64,000 nt of DNA from Capitella teleta (taxonomy: Eukaryota; Annelida; Polychaeta; Capitellidae): the NCBI GenBank assembly GCA_000328365.1, contig KB311324.1:351534-415533 (forward strand). The letters run 5' to 3'. A model generated the notes under the pieces. The model saw only the letters and a program-made list of their open reading frames with translations. It was not told the origin of the DNA and did not search any database. A program made the translations under genes and the position numbers. How positions within the stretch are numbered: position 1 is the stretch's first letter; each line of letters opens with the position of its first letter. Below are positions 52,081 to 64,000 of this stretch, piece after piece.

Positions 52081-54228
52081 GCTTGTTTTGCATCTTTAAA
52101 TGGATTAATCAGATAAAGTCCCCAACTTCTACGGACTTCTGTTATCGAAACGTGTCAATCTCCGGACTTATCTCAGGAATTTGACACGGGGTGTCACGTG
52201 ACATCTCACTGCCAGAGCTCATCCATCCTGTTACTATGGCAACGTCATCCCATGGTGACAAGTCTTACGTGCTGGAGTCAACAGCACTTTCATCAACTCA
52301 AAAGCCTCATACTTCTCCGTATATGTGCAAACAAATCCTTCCAAAATACCCCCGTCCCGCCCTGGAGCAACAATCTTCTCTTTCCTAAGGTTTTTATGAT
52401 CCCGATCATCACTGCAACGCAACATTACCACCGCATATAAATTAAGTTTTAAAGCTAGTGACACTATAATTACTACAGGCCATAGCCACAGGACATGTAG
52501 CAGTTTGAGAATACACTTAATCTTGGCCGCTATTGTGTCGCAACGATCCATTTGCATGCTGCTGACATAAAATTAACATTTACCAAATTGAATTAAAAGC
52601 TCTGTGACCATCTAACGCGAACTTTTATGTTGGTAAAATCACAGAGAGTGCCTACCTATTGCAATTAAACGGTGATCATTGTTAATGTCTCCTCCAGGTA
52701 TAGAAGATGCAATGAAAGGTATGGATGGCATTGGCTGCTGATTGCATCGCAAGGAAGCCTCATTCTACACAGGGATAAAGGAGACTATAGTTGCAAGCAT
52801 TAGGTGAATTGAATGCACCATTCACTGGTTATGTAACGAGAGCAAAACGAATTGTAATGGGTATTGAGCTTATAGTGAGTGCTACGGGTTTTGTGCATGC
52901 AGATATTTGAGGCTACCTCCCGTCGGCGCAAAGCGGCTTGATGTAGCGGCTTGACCCACCGTAGAGGTGTATTTTTCTTTGTGTAACCCTATCTAGAGTC
53001 CCTCCCATCCCATTATACTTCAGTCCCTGTGGACTTCTTTGAGAGACCGAGCGTAGTAAGCCTCTCTTAGAGACCTGCCACACTCCATGAGCTAAGACCT
53101 CGTTCACATCTGGCCAACAATGCTGTTTTCTTTCAGGAGCTAATTGTTGCATTGTTTCGTGTTACAGGGATGCTGTTTGACTTTCTCAAATATGTTACGT
53201 AATTCGCCTTAAGAGACATTCGCGCGCATGCTGTCAATTTGAAGATGAGCCTCAGGGGTTAGAGGTCAGAGCCACGCTGCGTCAAACTCTGACGTTTATG
53301 GAAATAAACGAACTCTCAGATTTGACACGTTGCTAAGGCAACAGTGTTACCATAGCTGCGGCCAGTGACCACTGCCCCCGTTTTAGCTTTTATTGGGCGT
53401 TTAATCAGCGCTATCTGCGAAGGCATCTCATAGCAATGATACACGTTGCAAGGCATCTGAACTGATAAATGTCGCCGGAATCAATTGAAAGGGCAAAAAG
53501 GTCACTTAGTCCATTAATGGACATAGATCAACTCGCCTTTGGGGCATTTATCTGATGCACGGAGTGTCCACTTTGATGAATGAATGCAGCTTCGTTATAA
53601 TTATCGCAAATACATCTTTCTGTCTGTTTGTTTATCACCCTCGAGGTGCCATCGGGTAAAAGATGGTACCAGCCGAGATGTGCTGAGAATCTAAAACGAG
53701 ATTTTGGAATTCTAATTTTGCAATATAATCATGCAGTTACTATCAAATTTATCTGACAAATAAAAATACACAGTAAAAATCCATTAGATGACATTGACAC
53801 TGTCAACATGGAAGCCACAGTGAGAGTATTTTTATAGCCAACTGCGACCTTTTAGCGGAATTGCAAATTAATTATTGATTTTTTTCTCTCTTCTGAGTTT
53901 TACTCGGATCGATGTCATGCGGAATGACGACATGGAACCACGATGCGTTCGAGGAAGAGAGATAGTAAAAAAACTGAATTATATCAAAATCGTGACGAAT
54001 AAAAATAAAACCCGAGAGAAGACACGAGAGTTTCTTTTGTGTCGTTATTATATTATGATATGATCACGTTCGGCTTTCCATAAAAACCATCCACACAATC
54101 ACCATTAACATTGACATTAACACTGACCTCATTGCCACAGGGAAACAAAACAATGCGCGATAATATGGGGATTTTACCCTATTAACACCCAGCAACACCG
54201 GTCGAAATGCACCGGCTAATATCTTCTG

Positions 54229-54370
54229 ATTGGGTCCATTTCGTCCAATGAAATATTTATAGCTGTATAAAAAGACTGGTGTTTAGAGCAGAGCACCGCA
54301 CAACTGCGTATGGCACGGTGTACCTCTCACCACTCGGCATTAAATGACACACCTATGTAAACAACAAAAG
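54229..54370 (+). promoter_or_regulatory. candidate TATA promoter and first exon
   Basis: Inverted CCAAT (54229-54233), direct CCAAT (54245-54249) and TATAAAAA (54266-54273) lie in order. The expected start site is near 54297. A donor-like AAAAG followed by GTATTT occurs after 54370. This could be an alternative 5' UTR exon of the protocadherin, 6.5 kb upstream of its acceptor, or an unrelated non-coding transcript. Motif-based only; the CCAAT-to-TATA spacing is short. Confidence 0.3.
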
Positions 54371-57300
54371 GTATTTTATTGTGGATTGATTTCATCCCTA
54401 TAGCTGCATGTGCTTCTACTGCTGCCGTCCAGATTTACACTAAGCGTCATACAAACCGGGCTAACCATAACATTCTGCACATTCGCCTCGCAGAAGGTCA
54501 AAAATCCTGGCAGCTTCGTTATTTTTCTCTATATTATTCTGCTGCATTATGCATTTTAGCTCAACATGTAGCTATCCTCACTGCGCGTACCACAATCTAA
54601 ATACCATTGCGCTAAAAAGGGCACTTTTGTCTCTCTCTTCATGTTAATCATGAAATGGACAGTGCTGGTGTGCATTGCTGTATCCATTGTGTGGATATCA
54701 TTACAGATTCTGATCTTTCCATCAAAGAGAATATCCTGGTCCTGAGATTGGTAAAACTCTCAGAGGATTGATTGCTAGATTGTTTCTTGCAGTTAAACCT
54801 CATACGCAGCATTGATATTCACGTCAACTGATCAGTGAAGGCCTCGGGAGGCAGAAAAATACATTCTTTTGATATGCAATGAGCATTCAAATAGCTGCAT
54901 CACTTGCTCGCTCCTCTGGGATGCTGTTAAGACTAACGAGTTTTCCTAAAGGAGTTTAAAAAATGGTGGCATTAGAAGGGAGGGGATACTTAGTCTTCCC
55001 AGAATTCCCGGATAATGGATCGTAGGAGAAGGGTTTGATCACATGCAAATCAAACAGGGAGTTTATATTGCGTTTAACGAGCGTCGTAAAAAGTCGGAAT
55101 GGAGTCGTTTGTGGACTTTCAGAGTCCATTTGCTGTTATGTTTCGTCGAGCGGTTTTCCAATGGATTTTGAGGGAGGGGTGTTTTAGTGTTTATTGCGCG
55201 TGCGCGAGACTTTTCTCCAAAGCCCCCGAGAATTGCAGCTGGCCAAATGCTGCGGTTCTATTTCTTCTTCTCTTTGATGGCAAACGCCAAATAAAAATAA
55301 CAACATTAATCGCTATAAAATGAACTCTGTTTCGTTTTCATTGACCGTTTTTAATGTCCCTAAATGGCCAGTAATGATAGTGCCTATTGGCAACTTTAAT
55401 GAAGAAAAATTGAACAGGTTTGCAAACATTTAGAGATTTATTAGCAGGAACATGCAACCGCATGCGAAGGAGTATCGCCCTCACCCCCGTCAGCGGTTGT
55501 GGATTTAGACTGTTGGTCAGTGTTTTGAAGGAAATAAAGGATGGCCAGATAGCCACTAATTAAATTACCCCCACCCCACAATGCCCTCTCCCCCTCGCAG
55601 TGACCCAGGGATGCCATATTAAGCACCCAGAGGTCACAGACTGAATATTAATGAGTTGAGAGGCCGGGGCAAGGAACAGAGCAACATGATAAGTGATTCT
55701 TTATGCAAGCTTCTATGCATGCATGTATCCCGGACAGAGTGTTCTTAGAAATCACCTGCGGGCGATCGGCCTAATCTAGCACTTCTCCACGGACTCCTGA
55801 CCAACCCCATACCTCACAGAGTGACTTTCAACTTTGAGGCAAAGCACTTGGGTCATACCCTGAAGCTAAACCACTTTTATCTATTCTTTCCCAGACAAAA
55901 TTGTCATATTTTATTTACAACGCAATGTTCTTGGCATGAAGTGTCTTCTTCTTCCCAGAGTTCCATCTCTACGTGGGGTACAGTGAGTGCACTCTTTGTC
56001 TGCTCCTGTCTAAATTCATTAATTAACGTGCAGCACATTACGGCCTCGATTTGCCATTAAAAGTCCGAGCCACACAATAGCAGTAAAAATTAAGGCCAAT
56101 ACATGCAGTGGCAGGACTCGTGCAATATGCTCCGGGCGACAGATAAGCCAACTGCATGGTGACGTAACAAGCCCGGAGATCCATCGATGCCAATTCCTGC
56201 GCATCCATTTGGGAGGGTGTTACATAACATGGAGAAGAAGCTTTGGCTGTAAGTAGCTGGACCCTCAAGTGACCAACGTCAGGGCCGCAGGTGGCGAGTG
56301 ACCACCGAGAGCCATAACATTGCTGACCAGAGCTTCGGCGCCAATAATGATCTGATAGGCTGCGCGCATGCGGCTCTGAAAAGACTCTCCTCGGGCCTCT
56401 TTGGCGCGTGAGGTGCTGGAATGACTCGCGTGTCCAGTCGCATTTCCGTCGGTCAGTCTTGACCACGATGACCGCTCTGTACGGCGTCTAATCTACAGCA
56501 AGAGTACATACGGGTGGTTGCATCATAAATGCAATGGTGCGTTGTATGGCCTTCCTAAGGAACAAGCTCAATGGAGAGGATATCATTGTAGCTTTAAGGT
56601 AAATGTTTTCACAAGAAGCGTTGTTGTTGACAATTGTTTATTGATCAAGGTGCGAATTGTTACGTCATCACATAACTGAAGGGCATCATAGAAGTGTCGA
56701 TAGGCTTAACAGCTGTAATCGACACGGAGTTTAATTATAGCTACCGTGAAAATGAATGACGAGGTAATGTAAGATTCGTGCTGACTTTAATTTAAACACA
56801 TTCAACTTCATTATGGTAATCAACCCATAGATGATGAATAAGATAGATAGAGAGGAATTTGAGACCACATTACGTCATCGCAGCCACGGTATTACGTGGC
56901 GTGTAGATTATAGATGCGGAATACTGAAAGGGAAAAGTGTCACCATCTGGGAGCGAATTTCTACGTCGACGTACGGGGCGCCTAGACGTCGACGCCGCGT
57001 GCCTGGATTTGACGCACGTGTTTAAATCACCGGAGATGGCTCGTCATGGCGAGTGGCCATGCGAGAGGACCGAAGTGAGCGTCATTAAGACCCCCAACGC
57101 TGACAGATGATGGTGCGATTGGGCGATTGTGTCAAAAGCCAGCAAATGATGCGTGAACACTAAATGAGAAATTAGCTCAGCTTCAATCAAATTCATCCGC
57201 TCGCCCTAATGGTTGTTGTAATGGTCAGTTCTAAAGGCACCGCCACTGCAGCCGGCCTCTTTGTTCGCAAGCCCCAACGGAGATAGGGCAGTAAGATAAA

Positions 57301-57393
57301 TGCAGCGTAATGATGGGTTTGGGCGGGCGAAGTCGCTAACTCCAAAAGAGCCTGCGAAAGGTGGAAAAGGGCCGCGGACTTTGTCAATTAATT

Positions 57394-57650
57394 CCAATCG
57401 CAGCGCACCGCGCACGCTCATTGGCTAACGCAGAGCACGTGGCTCGCTCGCAGGGAGCATTCGTTTCGACAAACTCCAGCATCCGACTGTCAGATGTGCG
57501 TGAGTCTGCGGACAGCCTGCAGCATAGCGATACCGCTCCAGCATTGAGCGCGCTTTTTACATCGGACAAATTGTCGTGCGCTTCTCTTGACAACCGAGGG
57601 ACTTAAGGTGGATGTCAATGGATTATGCACGGTCATCCTGTACTCTGAAG
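57394..57650 (+). promoter_or_regulatory. candidate proximal CpG-rich promoter and 5' UTR exon of the protocadherin
   Basis: A direct CCAAT (57394-57398), an inverted CCAAT (ATTGG, 57420-57424) and a CACGTG E-box (57436-57441) sit in locally GC- and CpG-rich sequence without a TATA box. About 210 bp downstream, CTCTGAAG followed by GTAGGC makes a splice donor after 57650. Splicing to the strong acceptor at 60877 would give a 3.2-kb 5' UTR intron. It is the closest such candidate to the coding exon. Inference. Confidence 0.3.
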
Positions 57651-60600
57651 GTAGGCTCGACCTGATAAATTGCTTAAAACTCGTAGTAGTCTCACTGGCA
57701 CTCGTTGACACACCCTACAATCGGCATGTATGCCCTGTGTATACAATACCCTGGCGTGCACTTACCACCTAGAATTACGCGTCAATTGCATTCTACCCTG
57801 TATATCACACAACTGTGATCTAATTACAACGTATAACTCATGGCTAATGTTTACATTACACACGCATATCCATCAATTGGCAAGAACAAGTTGAAAAACC
57901 ACACCTTCCACGAGTTGTTTGTTCCGACCGCGAGTGCAGAAAAAAAAGAGCAAAAAAGAAAGTGGGCCTATATTACTCATAATAAGTAAAATGATGCATT
58001 AATGCTCTAAAGGCTAACGGGTTATCGGAACTTATCACACAAAACACTTTATTTTAAGTTCGTATATCTCTTGCATCAACACATCAATAAACACTCTCAA
58101 GTCTCTCCTCACTTTTTTTATGGACTTCAAAAATAAGATCATTAACTTGAGGTATGTCCGAGGAATGCTGAACACTTTTCAATCGGTCACCTACTCTGGC
58201 ATTAAAAAGACATATATTAAACGTGTCGCTTTTCGAGTCCTGATGACTTTAACTCCCACCTGACAGTGTCAGCGGTGAGCTTTCTTTGATCTTTGTCGGT
58301 GAGATGCTTGCATTTGATGCTAGCCTGTTATTACTGCATTTATTACTTGTGTATGTAGTGTCTGTAACTGACTTTCTGAGCGATGTTCTCTTCAGATGCT
58401 TCACAATAGAGTGTCCAAGTGGGTCTCCTTACTCTAAATTTTTGATGAAAAAGTAGCAAAGCGGCGCTTATCGTAATATGTTGACTTTAGCGATCTGAAT
58501 GACTTCCATGTGTTATTAGATCTGATAATTGTGTTTTTATATCGTGGAATTATTAGATACAAACGATTATTTGCAATTTTAAACAAACAGCGCCCATATA
58601 CACAAAATGGGCACAATTATTTTGTTTTCTACAAAATTGATAAATTACACGTTGACCACATCCATAATCAGCGATTAATGCTCCTCCCCACAAAAAAAAT
58701 GACTGCTGGTAAATAATTACACGTTGGCATTTATATCATGGGTTGTTTGTTCGAGTTGAAGCTTCGGGGTAGCTCGTCGCCATGTCATTTAGTGCTAATG
58801 ATTTAATGGGAAGACACGATTGAGTGATAGATTGCTCCGCAGACGAGAGAGGAAGTTGGCGCGGCAGCCAGGTGGATCCGTCTTGCGCGTTCATTCCGGC
58901 GACTGTTCCGTGAAATCGCAACCATTAAGCATAACGACGAATGTTCACCATGAATCAGGCCTCACGCAATGAATTGCTAATTTTGATTCACTGTTTAACC
59001 CCAAGTCAATCTTCTGCTGTCTGTCATTCACCTGTACGTTGAACGTGAGGTGCATGCATCCTGCTGCGATAAAACAAGCTCAGGTAATTCATTGCATCGG
59101 TGTGCTCATTAAAGGCCCATGGACAATGTGAACATTGTCTTAAAAACAAATTAAAAAAGTCCCTAGGTATGTAAATACTGCTCTCTAGCTCAGAACTCTC
59201 TGTTAGAGTATACCTTGTTAGTATACTCAACCTCAGTGTATAGACTTACTGAAACTTATCATAACATTGATTGCGATTTTTTCCGTCTGCTTAGAACTTC
59301 TTAGAAAAGTATCAAATTCACCTGGTGTTTCGGATTTCCAATAAGACCACCCGAAAGATCTGTTAAAACTTGATGTATGGTTATTCATTACGGGTTTTTA
59401 TTTTCCGTGGATGTGCTGTAAGAACAAAAAGTCGTGGGGTGCATTTATTCGGTTTCACCGCATGAAATGAGCGACTCTGCTGAATCATAATTCCGAATGT
59501 CGGAAGTCTGGCGACCGAATGAGTCTACGATTACGGCGATTGTGTGATTGACCAACAAAGGAAAATGTCAGCAAGTCAACGAAAAATCCGAGCGAGAAAG
59601 TTATGTATGGACATGCGCAGAATGACGGCTGTGGTTGACATAGCAACACGATTCGCAAACACCCTATTTGACGGTTTACGTTCGTACGTCGTATTAATGT
59701 CGCTCTACGTGACCTTGCAAACAAATCAAAAGTCAAATCGGGTTGTCCTTGGGTTCAAATCCCGCCGCGTGGCTACTGGAACACGCCGGCTGTCAATCAT
59801 TGGCGGTGCTGTTTGAGTTTTTTTTATTCTTTTTTCCCCCCCTCACAATCTTTGACCACATATGCACAACCAGCTTACAAGATACAATTGCGGAGTGTGC
59901 TTTAGTAAGTTCTTTGTACTATTGAGCGTGATGCTCTAACCAGCACACAGAAAACGTTTGCAAACGGATTATCAAGTTCAATTCTGTTATTGTAACGTTT
60001 GTTTGACACCCCTAAAAAAAGACACCGTTCAATCAGCGCCAATATTGACGCGACTAATTCACAGAGATAAAAGAACTGCTCGGTTTGAACAAAGACGTTG
60101 TTGTCTCAAGAACAACCGACTGTAATTACAATCCAATTTCATTAAAGTTAAACTTCTATTTGTTATTGACACTAACAACAGGCTTTCATGATTCAACCAA
60201 TCGATTTATTTGCGCAATCGTTACTTGATTCAATCGAGTCGTCTGTCGGGTGATTCCGTCTTTAAACCGATTAATATCAATTCTCCATTCTCAATACCCT
60301 ATACTAACAAAATCCCTCATTTCTAACTTTTATGAATCAAAATTCACTTCAGAGTGACCAAGGTAGAAGGGGGATACCCCCTAGAAGCAGACAAAGGGCC
60401 ACAAAACCCGTCCAAGTGGACATTCTAACCCTATCATCAAAAGGTAATCACAACCTACAGTGGCTCCAAGTGTCCGCCCCCTCCTCCCCATACTAGAGAT
60501 CCCCCATAATGATGAATCTGAATCCTAATCCTGCCCTCACACCTTACACGGTCATCTCACCACCTGGAATGAATTCGCTTCCACACTGCGTGAGAGCCAA

Positions 60601-60860
60601 TGACACAAAGCCCGGTAATGATACCTGGTCCCTTGAGACCTCCATCAAACAATATACAGGTATCTACTCGACTTGAAAAGTCCTCTGATCAATACACATA
60701 GGAAATGAGCCCAGCCGAGCATCTCCAACCACATTCGATATACACAAATGAATGTGGGCGCGAGCTAACTTCAGCTAATGGCCGTTGAATGAATATAACG
60801 TCCCTACATAAATCACGTTTCCTTGACTTAAATGTTCTGGTCACTGACTCATTGTGTTTT

Positions 60861-60877
60861 TCTTTTCATCTTGTCAG
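60861..60877 (+). promoter_or_regulatory. strong 3' splice acceptor upstream of the protocadherin start
   Basis: The pyrimidine-rich TCTTTTCATCTTGTCAG ends 53 bp before the start codon. It shows that at least one upstream non-coding exon, or a trans-spliced leader, precedes the coding exon. Confidence 0.7.
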
Positions 60878-60930
60878 GTTTTGCGTCGAAGTTAACAGTG
60901 ATGAGCTGCTGTCTTTGAAGTTCTCCAACC

Positions 60931-63555
60931 ATGGACTACCGCCACCCCATCCTCGCCCTGCTCGTCGTGACGCTGCTCAGCGATAGCGTCGCGGAAACTC
61001 CCGATATGGAGTTCGAAGTGGAGGAAGAATCCCCTGCGTACACGTTCGTGGGCGACATCGAGCAATTCGTCCGTCAGATCTACGACGAAGAAATAGTGAA
61101 CGTACTCTCGTTCGGCTTCTTGAACCAACCGCACAAGGACGCCACGTACTTCGAGCTGGAGAATGATCCCGCTGTGTTGAGGACTGCTCGGAGCATCGAC
61201 CGGGAAGTCTTGTGTCCGACCATGCATGACTGTTTCCTGGATATTGACATCGCCATTGTGAGACCCATCGAGTACTTCAGGATGTTCTCAGTGCGTGTTT
61301 GGATTCTAGACATTAATGACAACATTCCAGTCTTTCCCGAGGTGACTTACCCAGTGTCTATGTCTGAGTCGTCATCCGTGGGAACTAGCATCTCGCTACC
61401 AGTTGCCATGGATCTTGACAGCCCAGAGAACGGCATCAAGGGCTATCGGTTGATCTCTGAATCCTTCGAGTTTGATCTCAAATCGACAACTCAAGCGGGA
61501 GGCCAGATTGATCTTCATTTGAAATTGATGACTGCTCTTGACCGAGAGCTAGTTGAAGAATATGAGTTGGATGTCGAGGTGTACGACGGTGGCTCGTTAT
61601 CCAGTACAGTGAATATTGTCGTAACGGTGGAGGATGCCAACGATCACTCTCCAGTGTTTCCGAACAGTACTCTCCAGGTTACGGTCCCTGAGAACTACCC
61701 CACTGATCAAGGCTTTTTCGTCGTCGAGGCAACCGATGAGGACACGGGAGATAACGGAAGGGTTAGTTACAGGTTTGCCCCGCGCACTCAGAGCACGTAT
61801 GGCAAGACTTTCGGTTTACACGAGTCTTCAGGAGCCGTGTTCTTGAAGGAAACTCTTGACTGGGTCAAGAAGCAAGAGTACGAGTTGGATATCGTGGCCA
61901 CAGATGGCGGACCAGATTCCAGATCTGCACAATGCTCCCTCGTCGTAAAAGTCCAAGACGTCAATGACAATAAACCTCTAGTGTCTATCAACACTCTGAC
62001 TGAACACCCAGAAGCCAGGATCCTGGAGAACTCTCCCAGGTCAACTTTTGTTGCTCACGTTTCGGTGTTCGATTCCGATGAGGGGCCGAACGGGGAAGTT
62101 GTGTGCGAACTCAGCAACACGGAAGATTTCTACCTGAATAATATTGGAAAGAATCAATATAAGATTGAAACTTCGTACATTCTAGATAGAGAAACCACTC
62201 CACGGTATCTCCTCATCATTGCATGTCAGGATCTCGGAACCAATCCGCTTAGGTCTTCGGCCAACTTGACCGTGCTGGTCATGGACGAGAACGACCATAG
62301 CCCTGAGTTCACACAGTCAGTGTACACCGCTGTGCTACCTGAGAATAATGAACCTGATGCTTACATTATGCAACTCAATGCAACAGATTTGGACATGGGG
62401 GACAACAGTAAAATTCATTACGAAATAGTTGAAAGCCTCACACAGTATGTTTACATCATACCCAATAAAGGAGTCGTTCGTGCGAGTGATCGCTTTGACT
62501 ATGAAACCACCAAAAAGCTGCAATTCACAGTGCGAGCCCGAGATGGTGCCAGTCCCCCTCGGTCTTCCACAGCCAGAGTCACCATCACCATCCTGGATCT
62601 CAATGACCAACCCCCAATCTTCACCAAGCCACAGTACGACCTATCAGTCAAAGAGAACCAGCTTAAGTACTACCCAGTTGGACATGTTTCTGCTTCAGAT
62701 AGGGACTCCGGATCTTTCAATCGCTTCGTCTTTTCACTCCTCAATGATGGCCATTCCGGAACATTTGCCATCGATCCAGATTCCGGTGAAATTAAAACCT
62801 TGCAAGTGTTGGACCGCGAGGACCGGGATATCTATTACATCACAGCGATTGCCACTGATCTTGACCAACCCTTGCTGTCCAGTTCCTGCATGGTGGTCAT
62901 CAAGGTTGAGGATGTCAACGACAACTTCCCAGTTATCGAGTATCCAACCAGAGAGAACAACAGCTTCAGCATTTCCAATCGAGTACCCAGAGGACACGAA
63001 ATCATCAAGGTGTTTGCGTCGGATGCCGATCAAGGCTTAAACGCAATGTTGTCATATTACATTGATTCCGGGAATTACAACCAGGCGTTCATGATCAACG
63101 TCACTAGTGGCATGCTGTCCACCAAAGGCACCTTCGAAGGGGTCAGCTACGAGGCTTACGAGATCACTCTCAAGGTCAACGATCACGGACGTCCACCCAG
63201 GAGTGCCACCATGGTGCTGCAGATCATAGTGGACGAGTTAACGCCATACTACGCCAGTCCCCGCGAGAAGCAGGCTGGTGGTTCGGCTAAAAGCAACAAC
63301 CTGACGATCATCATCATCGTGGCTGCCGTGTCCGGCTTCATCATGGTCATCCTCATCATCGCAATTGTCGCCATGAAGGTCTACGACCGACGACGTCCAA
63401 CCAGCGTCTACAAGTGTCGGGTGGAGGAAGAGAAGATCCTACGAAAGGCAGCGATTCTGGATCATGACGTCAGAATATCCCGCGAAAACGAGATCTGCCC
63501 TAGCCCCTCTAGCACGGGCCGCAAGCACATGCAGATGGAGTCACCACACATGCAG
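60931..63555 (+). CDS. delta-1-like protocadherin, large first coding exon (gene continues beyond window)
   Basis: A calcium-dependent homophilic adhesion protein of the plasma membrane. Residues 1-21 are a signal peptide. Seven cadherin repeats follow, ending at about 131, 239, 347, 456, 560, 665 and 770; linker motifs are DINDN, DANDH, DVNDN, DENDH, DLNDQ and DVNDN, with LDRE-type motifs inside repeats. Repeat 1 has the protocadherin IDREVLC...C disulphide signature. A transmembrane helix spans about 791-816, followed by a basic VYDRRRPT stretch. Seven repeats match the delta-1 group (PCDH1/7/9/11) rather than the six-repeat groups. The extracellular domain in a single exon is typical of protocadherins. 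The start has the context CCAACCATGG; an upstream ATG at 60901 is closed by an in-frame TGA, making a 5-codon uORF. The exon begins after the acceptor TTGTCAG (60877) and most likely ends at CAG|GTGTGT (63555, phase 0). A GTAAGT at 63634, also phase 0, is an alternative. Unspliced, the frame stops at 63705 (924 residues). Conserved cytoplasmic motifs must lie in later exons. Confidence 0.92.
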
Positions 63556-64000
63556 GTGTGTATGCATGTGTACATGCACCATGCCATTAATGTCTTCATC
63601 ATATATGTACGGAGTGGTCTGGAAGAGGCAGCTGTAAGTCTTTTGTTTAATGCTGTTTCATCTGTTCCATCAAACAAAGAGTTACTTCTAGTGACAATTT
63701 CCTGAATATTTAATTCATGAATTGAATGATAAATGCACCTCCGGTCGCTGCATCCTTCTCATGATCCATTATCACCGCCAGGGAATAACTCATGGTCTCT
63801 TCTTTCTATTTTCCTTTGGAAGCCAATTTTCAGCCATTCTTTTCCCTTAGTGCAAGTGCACTTGAGATAACCAAATGAAGAATCATTCATAGAACAGCTC
63901 CTATCTTATGCGCATGAGGTGCTAAGGAAGTCGGCATTAAAAGGTTTTACCACTTTGACGCTGTGTATATTGATAATTCTTTGGCTTATCTCTTATAAGA
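63556..64000 (+). other. probable protocadherin intron start or alternative 3' end
   Basis: The open frame continues to a TGA at 63703-63705 through a TG/CA-rich, low-quality peptide. The first 30 bases look intronic (GTGTGTATGCATGTG). A weak ATTAAA lies at 63936-63941, so a short read-through isoform is possible but unproven. Nothing else is recognised to the window end. Confidence 0.45.

Larger units (their letters stand above)
37270..60877. other. long gene-free region upstream of the protocadherin exon
   Basis: No recognisable protein-coding exon in about 23.6 kb on either strand. Open frames up to 142 codons (for example 56038-56466 on the - strand and 51517-51921 on the - strand) resemble no family. 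The region holds CRE palindromes (44497, 44510, 48709, 51834), X-box-like motifs (47099, 52230, 53329), hairpins (41134-41154, 52051-52080), a run of 11 G (50475-50485) and promoter-like clusters at 54.23 and 57.39 kb. It is probably the 5' intergenic or first-intron regulatory territory of the protocadherin. Confidence 0.5.

Noticed and set aside
56038-56466. 142-codon open frame on the - strand
   Set aside because: No family signature; lies in relatively GC-rich DNA where stop codons are rarer, so long chance frames are expected.
59753-59763. GGTTCAAATCC, an exact B-box of RNA polymerase III genes
   Set aside because: No A-box at the right distance upstream and no cloverleaf; not a tRNA gene.

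Overview
This is animal nuclear DNA, AT-rich by eye, with three recognisable protein-coding genes, all interrupted by GT-AG introns, in a mostly non-coding background of minisatellites and non-autonomous DNA transposons. The gene set (a carotenoid oxygenase, a CNBD2-type cyclic-nucleotide-binding protein and a seven-repeat protocadherin) points to a bilaterian invertebrate. Most introns of the CNBD2-like gene are only about 47-62 nt, which argues against a vertebrate. The species cannot be named from the sequence.

Layout. 1-16.7 kb holds no recognisable gene: a 36-bp minisatellite (10.8 kb), a 22-bp minisatellite (13.8 kb), a 725-bp pogo/Tigger-type MITE with TA target duplications (14.28-15.01 kb) and a perfect palindrome (15.3 kb). 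At 16.74-16.89 kb is a promoter-like block (two CCAAT boxes, a TATA-like box, an NRF1-like site, a splice donor) that probably serves the carotenoid oxygenase gene on the + strand (17,811-19,557, two coding exons, predicted signal peptide, four iron-binding histidines). Tail to tail with it, on the - strand, is a CNBD2-like gene of 17 reconstructed coding exons (23,766 down to 19,880), with a likely extra first coding exon at 25,910-25,839.

26-60.9 kb has no recognisable coding sequence. It holds a piggyBac-like MITE flanked by TTAA (33.34-34.89 kb), an (ATTG)n microsatellite, a possible tRNA-derived SINE, and several compact clusters of transcription-factor-like motifs, some followed by good splice donors. 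The large first coding exon of a delta-1-like protocadherin (signal peptide, seven cadherin repeats, transmembrane helix) starts at 60,931 behind a strong splice acceptor at 60,877, so its promoter and 5' UTR exon(s) must lie upstream. Candidates at 37.1, 54.3 and 57.4 kb are described. The gene runs off the right end.

The three genes do not form a pathway. The points most worth checking are the CNBD2 gene model, where a weak splice donor keeps the cyclic-nucleotide-binding Gly-Glu motif, the excess of perfect CRE palindromes and RFX X-box-like motifs, a promoter-like block with no gene at 32.9-33.1 kb, and the long 5' region of the protocadherin. No retrovirus-like or other virus-like element was recognised, and no clearly new system was found.
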